Source: CAZJDM01 sp964544765 (GTDB taxonomy: Bacteria; Bdellovibrionota_B; Oligoflexia; CAYFLR01). From it: 20,653 nucleotides of DNA. The stretch lies in NCBI GenBank assembly GCA_964544765.1, contig CAZJDM010000078.1:1-20653 (forward strand), in the 5' to 3' direction. Positions 15,216 to 20,653 of this stretch are shown piece by piece. Made by a program: the position numbers and the translations under genes. The notes under the pieces were generated by a model. That model had not been told where the DNA came from. It saw only the letters and a list, made by a program, of their open reading frames with translations, and did not search any database. Within the stretch, counting starts at the first letter, position 1. Every line of letters starts with the position of its first letter.

Positions 15216-16496
15216 ATGGATCAGCATACCTCACAAAAAGATAGTCTTGGAACATCAAATGAGAAAACGGTCTTTCTAGGTGGTTATGAGAAAGCTGGAA
15301 TATGGATACGTGTTTGGGCTACCATAATTGATATAATTATTTCCATTAATATTCTATGGCTCCTTTTTCTACCGATCAAATTATTCTTTTTTTTAATTTG
15401 GGACAAGGTTCCAGATATTTCAGCCTCGATCCTTCCTGTCTATATTATTTGGTACCTGTTTTATTTCATAACTCCTCTATGCGCTTATGGTTGGACGCCA
15501 GGGAAAAAGATTTTTGGATTAAGGGTAGTAAGAAGAAGATATAATTATTGTATTATCCAATTGCCAGTACTTGTAGTTGCCATAAGAGAGATAATTTTTA
15601 AGCCTTTGACCATTTTGAGTTCTTTTATAGGCGTGTTTATCACTTTTTCGGATGAGGATAAGAGAACATTACATGATTTATTTATTCACACTCTTGTTTT
15701 AAGAGGTGTTAGAGGAGAGTTACGGGTTAAGGCAGATCAAATTGTTTTAACTCCTAGTAACAAATTAGGAAAGTATTTGGATAGTCTATCGATTGTAATT
15801 CCAGGAACAGTGATGCTGGTTTTACTTCTAGGGTTGCAATTATTCTTGGTGGATCCTTTTTTGGAGATGCCCAGAAACAAGTTTAAGGACTTGTTGACCA
15901 AATGTATTGCTTATAGAAGTGAGGTTAAGAAAAAACCTCCGACTTTTCCGGTTGAAGAACGTAAAGATTGGTCAAGCGGTATGAAAGCAGAGGTCCAGAA
16001 GGTTGAAAAGAAGAAACCTCCTAAAAAAATTGGCCCCAATCGTAAGTTTGTTTGGCGCGCTAAACCAGAGAGTTCTTATGTTTATAGACCGCCGAAGGAA
16101 GAGAAAAGTAAACCGCAAATAAAAGTTAAAAAGGAAGAGAAAAGTAAACCGCAAATAAAAGTTAAAAAAGTAGTTAAGCCCGTGCCAAAACCACCAACTG
16201 GAGGTCTTGATGAAGGTATTTTTGACAAAGAATTACTAAAGAATGATCTATTTAGAAACGGAGTTGAACTTATTAAAGAAAAAAATTATGTTGATGCAAT
16301 TATTTATATAGGAGCAACTTTTCCCAAAAAAGATCCCCAATCTTGTATATACAGAATAGAGTATACGAAATATTTTTTTAGATATGGCAAAAGAAAATTT
16401 GCTCGTAGATTGATTAGAAAAATCAGGGACTCTACTACTTGTCAAGATTATATCGTATTAAGTGAAAATATCATTGAGCAACTTATGACTGATTAA
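15216..16496 (+). CDS. RDD-family membrane protein with Cys-containing C-terminal domain (paralog 2)
   Basis: 426 residues with the same plan as the RDD protein at 7990-9366. A short N-terminus is followed by an RDD domain (about 24-165) with Arg32, Asp39 and LHD (Asp154), helices near 36-61, 70-90 and 115-143, and an extra helix (189-211). Then comes a long Lys/Pro-rich linker (235-330), which includes an exact 12-residue tandem duplication (EEKSKPQIKVKK), and a C-terminal domain (339-426). The last domain shares LF-x2-G, Y-x2-AI-x-YI, SC-x2-RI-x-Y, FRYG and CQ with the paralog; Cys377 and Cys409 match its Cys401 and Cys434, 32 and 33 residues apart. If the extra helix places this domain in the periplasm, the pair may form a disulfide. 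Transcribed alone; its last 14 bases overlap the end of the convergent methyltransferase gene. Confidence 0.75.
   Translation: MDQHTSQKDSLGTSNEKTVFLGGYEKAGIWIRVWATIIDIIISINILWLLFLPIKLFFFLIWDKVPDISASILPVYIIWYLFYFITPLCAYGWTPGKKIFGLRVVRRRYNYCIIQLPVLVVAIREIIFKPLTILSSFIGVFITFSDEDKRTLHDLFIHTLVLRGVRGELRVKADQIVLTPSNKLGKYLDSLSIVIPGTVMLVLLLGLQLFLVDPFLEMPRNKFKDLLTKCIAYRSEVKKKPPTFPVEERKDWSSGMKAEVQKVEKKKPPKKIGPNRKFVWRAKPESSYVYRPPKEEKSKPQIKVKKEEKSKPQIKVKKVVKPVPKPPTGGLDEGIFDKELLKNDLFRNGVELIKEKNYVDAIIYIGATFPKKDPQSCIYRIEYTKYFFRYGKRKFARRLIRKIRDSTTCQDYIVLSENIIEQLMTD
16098..16169 (+). repeat. 36-base tandem duplication in the RDD linker
   Basis: Two adjacent 36-base copies (16098-16133 and 16134-16169) differ only at the last base (AAG versus AAA) and encode EEKSKPQIKVKK twice. 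Such near-identity implies a recent duplication, and the linker probably varies in length between strains. Confidence 0.85.
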
Positions 16497-17520
16497 CTAA
16501 GCTGTGTGCCTTAAAATGAATCACCTTTAATCCTTGTTCTTCATTTAAATTAGGAAAATCTTCGGGGGAGGGTAGTTGTTTAATGGGGTAATAGTCAGGT
16601 AACTCTTTTTCAAATAAACTAAGGAGAAATTCATTGTTTAAGAACGGAGCGTTCAAACAGGCTATAATGTTTGTATTTGGGGATAATAAAGGAACTAGCT
16701 TTTTGATCAATCGGGGGTAATCTTTAATAACGTTAAAGCTACCTTTTTGGTTGGTAGGCGGATCAATGATAATTAAATCGAAAGGTCCTTTTGATTTAAT
16801 TTTTTTTATACAATTAAAAACATCTCCTGAAATAAAATGAGCTTTATAGGGAGCAATTGAATTCAAAGAATGGTTTTTTTGCCCAATTCTTAAAAAGGAT
16901 CGTTTTTTATCTATATTATAGACGAAGTTAGCCCCTCCACTTAGTGCCGCTATAGAAAAGGAACAAGTATAAGCAAATAAATTAAGAACGTTTTTACCTG
17001 AAGAAATTTCTTTTACATATTTTCGGGCGACTCTGGTATCTAAAAAAAAGCCAATATTTTGATTATCACCAAAGTTTAAATAATATTTTGATCCATCCTC
17101 CCATAAAAAACTTTCTTTTGGGATAGTACCCAGGATAACTTCGTTTTGAACAGGTTTGAGATATCTCTTTTGTAAGACAATACCTTTTATTTGCTCCTTT
17201 AAGTTTTCTTGGAGATAGTGGCTCAAACTTTGTATGATTGAAGGAGGCGTTTCCCGATAAGTGACCATTAAAATAACGGGAGGATAAAAATCAATATTAA
17301 TAAAAGAAGCTGCAAGAAAATAACCTCCCCTACCATGAAACAGTCTTTTAGCTTCTAATGGAACGGATGTTTTGCCAGGTTGAGTAGACGTTTTACTTGG
17401 TTGAGCAGATATTTTATCGGGAGAAACTGAGGTTGGGGAATTTGCAAAGTATCGTGTTATGTTAAGCGATAACTGCTTAGTTATGGTATCAATTGTGGTA
17501 TGATGATCAACTAGTTCCAA
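16483..17520 (-). CDS. RlmI-like class I SAM-dependent RNA methyltransferase without PUA domain
   Basis: 345 residues. RLFHGRGG (59-66), GFFLDTR (157-163), the SAM-binding motif NVLNLFAYTCSFS (177-189) and IIIDPPTNQKGSF (250-262) are those of the COG1092 (RlmI/RlmK-like) group of rRNA m5C-type methyltransferases. The usual N-terminal PUA domain of RlmI is missing; instead there is a short N-terminus carrying a seven-residue repeat (31-58). The start is a TTG at 17520 that overlaps the end of the upstream gene by ten bases, with AAAGG ten bases before it; no ATG occurs in frame until near residue 85, so a TTG start fits. It is the last gene of the minus-strand group, and its end overlaps the convergent RDD gene by 14 bases, leaving no room for a normal terminator. 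The RNA target is not known. Confidence 0.8.
   Translation of the reverse strand: MELVDHHTTIDTITKQLSLNITRYFANSPTSVSPDKISAQPSKTSTQPGKTSVPLEAKRLFHGRGGYFLAASFINIDFYPPVILMVTYRETPPSIIQSLSHYLQENLKEQIKGIVLQKRYLKPVQNEVILGTIPKESFLWEDGSKYYLNFGDNQNIGFFLDTRVARKYVKEISSGKNVLNLFAYTCSFSIAALSGGANFVYNIDKKRSFLRIGQKNHSLNSIAPYKAHFISGDVFNCIKKIKSKGPFDLIIIDPPTNQKGSFNVIKDYPRLIKKLVPLLSPNTNIIACLNAPFLNNEFLLSLFEKELPDYYPIKQLPSPEDFPNLNEEQGLKVIHFKAHSLVNQS
17368..17430 (-). repeat. 21-base repeat (heptapeptide S-x-x-P-x-K-T) inside methyltransferase gene
   Basis: Three consecutive seven-residue units, SVSPDKI, SAQPSKT and STQPGKT (residues 31-51), followed by a decayed fourth (SVPLEAK), arise from an imperfect 21-base DNA repeat. 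They form a flexible insertion just before the conserved RLFHGRGG segment. Confidence 0.7.
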
Positions 17521-19040
17521 TGTTTCCAGCCTTTGAGGTAATATTGTAATACTCGCGGAGAGTCTAAGGAAGATACTTTTATTGTTTGCTCGTTTGCTAT
17601 TAAATCTTTAGGGAAATAAAACAGTGAATTAACAATGTCGGGGGTTAAAAATTTGGTGGGTACATTTAAAGATATATTTAGATCGATTGGATGGTGAGCA
17701 GTGGCTAATACAAATCCCCATTCTCCAAAAGAAGGTATATGTAAATGATAAGGGTAAGTATAGTTGAAACCAGCAGCCTTTATACTTTTTTCAATGCACC
17801 AGAAGGCTTCTTTGCCTGAAAAGGTATTAGTAGCTTGAGTGACGAATATACCTTTGCTATTGAGTCTATTTAATATCATCCTATAAAATTGGACACTATA
17901 TAGTTTAGCCAGTGAGACGGTACTGGGATCGGGTAAATCTCCGATAATCAGATCATATTTATCCTTAGAATTAAGTAAAAAGGAAAAAGCATCATCGTTT
18001 ACAATGTTAACTTTGGGATCATTAAGCGAGTTGTCATTTAACTTGGTTAATATAAGATGATCTTGAGCGGTTTTAGTAATTTCGGGATCGATGTCTACGA
18101 GTGTTATAGATTGAATATCTTTAAATTTCAGTAATTGTTTGACAGCTAGACCATCTCCTCCTCCTAGAATAAGTATCTTGTTTCTTATTGGAGCCAAGGT
18201 GCCAGGCAGTGTTGCCAATGCTTCATGATATCGGTATTCATCATAGGAAGAGAATTGTAAATGTCCGTTTAAGTAAAGATTAATTAAACTATTTTTGGCG
18301 GTCAGAACTATTTGCTGGTATTTAGATTGTTTAGCTAAAACTACTTTATGGCGGAATACCGTGTCGTTCCAATACTGGAGCAAGAAAGATGAAAAGAAAA
18401 TTCCTAGAACCAGGATAGTGCTGAAAATAATCGAGTAAAACCAGATAATATGATGTTTTTTACCTTCGATATCCTTACGAAAAACGTAAAAGGTAAAAAA
18501 GCCAGTAGCTAAATTAAAAAATCCAAATATCAATGAGGTACGAAAAGTACCAAATGCGGGTAATATAATGAAGGGAAATAAAATAGTGGCGATTAAGGCT
18601 CCTAAATAATCAAGAGTGAGTACATTGGAAAGGTTAAATTGCAACTTATAGGTGCTGGATAATATACGGGTAAGAAGTGGAATTTCAAATCCAATTAATG
18701 TACCGATCAGAAGGGTTAAAGTAATCATTAGACCTTGAAAAGAGTACGTATAAGAGAAAGAAGCATATAATAAAGGGATTGAGATTCCTCCCAATAATCC
18801 TAATAAGATTTCAATATGAATAAAATTGATTAAGAGTTTGTTCTTTATTAATCGTGATAAATAGGAACCTAATCCCATGCCGGCCATAAAAAAGCCGATG
18901 GTTAAAGAAAATTGCTTAACACTATCTCCCAGAAAGTAGGATGAGACACTACCTATTAGTAATTGGTAAATGAGGGCACAGAAGCTGATAATGAAAACGG
19001 AAAGTAATAATATTAAAGGTTTTTTACTATTACTTACCAA
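17511..19040 (-). CDS. Membrane-anchored spermidine-synthase-like aminopropyltransferase
   Basis: 509 residues from TTG 19040, with seven helices (about 8-32, 43-62, 70-95, 103-123, 140-164, 169-187, 198-221) followed by a spermidine synthase-type domain. Visible marks: LNGHLQFSSYDEYRYHEAL, which holds the polyamine-site residues, ILGGGDG (291-297), VDIDPE (315-320), a catalytic-type pair in GDLPDPS (Asp368, Asp371) and KLYSVQFY. It should transfer aminopropyl groups from decarboxylated SAM to a polyamine or other amine. The frame is open to a TTG at 19076, but that would overlap the small upstream gene by 47 bases; the TTG at 19040 overlaps by 11, has GGTGG upstream, and starts just before the first helix. 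A GTG at 19052 is possible. Its end overlaps the methyltransferase by ten bases. Confidence 0.85.
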   Translation of the reverse strand: MVSNSKKPLILLLSVFIISFCALIYQLLIGSVSSYFLGDSVKQFSLTIGFFMAGMGLGSYLSRLIKNKLLINFIHIEILLGLLGGISIPLLYASFSYTYSFQGLMITLTLLIGTLIGFEIPLLTRILSSTYKLQFNLSNVLTLDYLGALIATILFPFIILPAFGTFRTSLIFGFFNLATGFFTFYVFRKDIEGKKHHIIWFYSIIFSTILVLGIFFSSFLLQYWNDTVFRHKVVLAKQSKYQQIVLTAKNSLINLYLNGHLQFSSYDEYRYHEALATLPGTLAPIRNKILILGGGDGLAVKQLLKFKDIQSITLVDIDPEITKTAQDHLILTKLNDNSLNDPKVNIVNDDAFSFLLNSKDKYDLIIGDLPDPSTVSLAKLYSVQFYRMILNRLNSKGIFVTQATNTFSGKEAFWCIEKSIKAAGFNYTYPYHLHIPSFGEWGFVLATAHHPIDLNISLNVPTKFLTPDIVNSLFYFPKDLIANEQTIKVSSLDSPRVLQYYLKGWKHWN

Positions 19041-19311
19041 AACCGAACCCACCGCCTCTGCGACCAAACCCTCCAAAGCTACCGCGTCTAGAAGATCTGT
19101 TGGTAAAACCTCGTTGTCGGTTACCTCCTGAAGACATGCGACCTAAACCGTATCCCCCCATGAAGCCTAGCGCTGTACCAAGAAATCCACCTCCCCCATA
19201 ACCGTATCCACCGTGCCCACCGTAATAACCAGTTCCGCATCGCATAAAAGAAGAAAGAAAAAATAATAATAATATTACAGCTATAACTCGTCCCCAACGA
19301 AATTCATACAT
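19030..19311 (-). CDS. Small glycine-rich membrane or secreted protein
   Basis: 93 residues. A hydrophobic helix (about 9-23) is followed by a Gly/Tyr-rich run (26-45) and a Gly/Arg/Ser tail ending FGRRGGGFGFGK. Cys25 follows the helix but the preceding residues (FMR) do not form a normal lipobox, so a signal anchor is more likely than a lipoprotein. AAAGGA lies about a dozen bases before the ATG. It sits 13 bases after the DUF350 gene and overlaps the aminopropyltransferase start, so it is part of the same transcript and probably of the same envelope complex. I do not recognise the family; short Gly-rich proteins often sit at this place in DUF350/spermidine-synthase clusters (recalled, not checked). 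The G-rich codons give it base composition unlike its neighbours, a result of amino-acid content. Confidence 0.68.
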   Translation of the reverse strand: MYEFRWGRVIAVILLLFFLSSFMRCGTGYYGGHGGYGYGGGGFLGTALGFMGGYGLGRMSSGGNRQRGFTNRSSRRGSFGGFGRRGGGFGFGK

Positions 19312-19324
19312 AGAGTTCCATCCT

Positions 19325-20161
19325 TTAGATTAAAAAATAAATCCATGTAGAAGCCAATATACTCATAGTTGCTTCTATTATCGCAATTCCAACGTTTTGA
19401 TCCTTAGATATCTCATCATTTAAATTAACGCCCGATACAAAGAAATGGACAAAGAAAAAGCGGATCATGGGTAGTAAGACTAACCCCAATAAACTATAGA
19501 ATCCAAAAGTAATCAAGTTTTCGGACCATCCAATAAAGTCGTTTTGTAGAGCTTTAAATAGCAATATTCCAATAGCAATATAGGTACCTCCAAAAGCAAC
19601 TCCGGCAGCAACATTATCTTTTTCAATTTCGTCATGTAAGTCAAAGGGGGTGATAATTTGGTAAATATGAGAAAAAAGTATCATTATAATTTGTCCAAGT
19701 AGAAAGAACGCTATAACTGTAATAGGCCCTCCTCCTTCTCCAACTGTGGCTCCAGCTATTAAGAAAGCTGAACCTATATAGGTCCCAAATAATACCGCTC
19801 CAGTGCCAGCGTTTTTGTCTTCCAATAATTCTTTGCGAATGCAGAATTTTCTTAAGATAAAACGGTCGTTGATTAGTCTTGAGATCAGCAAAAGAGCTAT
19901 GCCCAAACCACCATAAGTAGCTATTTCCATCAGGTTTATTAGAAATGGAAGGTCCTCTCCACTAGCGGCAGATGTAGCTATGATGGATATGCCAGCCATA
20001 TAACCTACCGATGAAACACATATTGCTAAATTGTCTTTTTGGGTAAATTCATTTTTGATAGAATAATTGGCGATTAATCCCAAAATCCATTTTCCCAGAA
20101 AGACAAAGGCAACTACTTCTATTAAATAAATTACACTTTGCCCAAGTTCAATAATGCTCAT
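19325..20161 (-). CDS. Double-length DUF350 membrane protein
   Basis: 278 residues from ATG 20161, which has GAGAGG seven bases upstream; the TTG one codon earlier lacks that spacing. Eight helices fall into two four-helix halves. The sequence E-x3-KD/DK-N followed by a Gly-rich helix recurs four times (about 37-59, 114-134, 177-200, 249-271: FTQKDNLA, LEDKNAG, IEKDNVA, ISKDQNV). Ordinary DUF350 proteins (YjfL type) are about 130 residues with four helices and two such repeats, so this is a fused tandem duplication. Function is unknown; the family occurs with spermidine-synthase-like, DUF4178 and PspA-type genes, which suggests a membrane-stress or envelope role. Small conserved Gly and Asn in helices hint at a channel or lipid-facing bundle (speculative). 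Confidence 0.82.
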   Translation of the reverse strand: MSIIELGQSVIYLIEVVAFVFLGKWILGLIANYSIKNEFTQKDNLAICVSSVGYMAGISIIATSAASGEDLPFLINLMEIATYGGLGIALLLISRLINDRFILRKFCIRKELLEDKNAGTGAVLFGTYIGSAFLIAGATVGEGGGPITVIAFFLLGQIIMILFSHIYQIITPFDLHDEIEKDNVAAGVAFGGTYIAIGILLFKALQNDFIGWSENLITFGFYSLLGLVLLPMIRFFFVHFFVSGVNLNDEISKDQNVGIAIIEATMSILASTWIYFLI

Positions 20162-20191
20162 CAAAATACCTCTCTATAACGATTCATCGAT

Positions 20192-20228
20192 TTAACACGC
20201 GAAAGGCAAAACCTGCTCATCGCGTTAA
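20192..20228 (-). other. Intercistronic hairpin between DUF4178 and DUF350 genes
   Basis: CGCGA (20198-20202) pairs with TCGCG (20220-20224), extended by TTAA/TTAA after a two-base bulge, in the 69-base gap before the DUF350 gene. No T-run follows. It could be an RNA processing or stability element, or a weak attenuator. Confidence 0.35.
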
Positions 20229-20230
20229 TA

Positions 20231-20653
20231 TTATACTTTATCATCGTTGGTTAAGCTATATACTTCTATCTGATCTTCCCTTAATCTTTGTGATAGCGTT
20301 ACTTCCGGTGAACCTCTATCACCTATGCTTATACTGAGAATGTAATTGTTTTGTTTGTTGATAAAATCGAAATAATAAAACTCTTCTCCATCATCTTCGT
20401 CACTATCTTGGTAAAAGACGGCATCATCGGAATCAACGTAATTATAAGTGTTGCCTTCAAAGTTGATTTTTCCGCTTTCATCTTCATCAATAATTTCTAA
20501 ATCTTGTTTAGTAATATTCAGATCATTTAGTGATAAATTAGTACGAATACTAACATCTAATATCAGTTCTTCATCTCGATCAAGCTCAAGGTAAATAGTC
20601 TTTCCATTACTTCCCTTACCTTGTAATTCATACCAACAAGAATCATCTTGAGA
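20231..20653 (-). CDS. DUF4178-like acidic protein, C-terminal part only
   Basis: Partial gene entering from the right edge; 140 residues and a TAA stop are visible. The text starts SQDDSCWYELQGKG and runs through KTIYLELDRDEE, INFEGNTYNYVDSDDAVFYQ, EEFYYFDFIN and a C-terminal IEVYSLTNDDKV. Trp-Tyr-Glu followed by strands, a Y-x-L/x-L-E-L-D stretch and an acidic loop fit the beta-rich DUF4178 domain, which is found next to DUF350 and spermidine-synthase-like genes. The protein is strongly acidic and has no membrane segment in the visible part, so the C-terminus is likely cytoplasmic or peripheral. It is the upstream gene of the minus-strand group and reads into the DUF350 gene across a 69-base gap with a hairpin. 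The assignment rests partly on context. Confidence 0.6.
   Translation of the reverse strand, partial: SQDDSCWYELQGKGSNGKTIYLELDRDEELILDVSIRTNLSLNDLNITKQDLEIIDEDESGKINFEGNTYNYVDSDDAVFYQDSDEDDGEEFYYFDFINKQNNYILSISIGDRGSPEVTLSQRLREDQIEVYSLTNDDKV

Noticed and set aside
19041..19076. Upstream extension of the aminopropyltransferase to TTG 19076
   Set aside because: It would overlap the Gly-rich gene by 47 bases, has no ribosome site, and the extra residues are the out-of-frame reading of Gly codons.

Overview
The window looks like a chromosomal segment of an AT-rich (by eye about one third G+C), LPS-bearing Gram-negative bacterium. The gene families (a YejM-like envelope protein, two paired ArsA/Get3-like ATPases, RDD proteins with private C-terminal domains, DUF4360 secreted proteins, a membrane spermidine-synthase cluster) suggest Bdellovibrionota, perhaps the Bacteriovorax group. 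That is an inference from content and base composition, not a demonstrated placement. I saw no tRNA, rRNA, CRISPR array, insertion sequence or phage gene.

Layout. (1) 1-364, minus: the N-terminus of a GT-C/ArnT-like membrane glycosyltransferase, followed by a 17-codon relic of the C-terminus of a short-chain dehydrogenase. (2) 412-9366, plus: six closely spaced genes that read like one envelope operon. They are two membrane alkaline-phosphatase-superfamily proteins (LtaS-like, then YejM/PbgA-like with a DUF3413 N-terminus), two ArsA/Get3-like ATPases with unequal P-loops, a rhomboid protease with a large N-terminal loop and C-terminal extension, and an RDD membrane protein. A hairpin closes the unit. 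(3) 9437-14883, an accessory-looking block: two DUF4360 secreted proteins (one with a long acidic repeat), an MT-A70 DNA methyltransferase preceded by a fragment of a probable BglII-family restriction enzyme, and a 946-residue exported protein with a Thr-rich stretch. (4) 15216-16496, plus: a second RDD protein that shares an unusual C-terminal domain with the first. (5) 16483-20653, minus: a compact unit of DUF4178, double-length DUF350, a Gly-rich small protein, membrane-anchored aminopropyltransferase and an RlmI-like methyltransferase, with overlapping ends.

How the genes may work together. Region 2 combines envelope-lipid or LPS homeostasis (YejM family), phosphoglycerol/phosphoethanolamine-type transfer, handling of hydrophobic clients by a Get3-like pair, and intramembrane proteolysis, all facing the inner membrane. 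Region 5 matches the widespread but poorly understood DUF350/DUF4178/spermidine-synthase neighbourhood. The two RDD paralogs flank the accessory block, which would fit insertion of that block next to or between duplicated genes. The most noteworthy signals are the two gene relics (SDR at 311-364, restriction enzyme near 11297-11347), the new C-terminal domain of the RDD pair, the intact metal site of the YejM-like protein, and the asymmetric ATPase pair.
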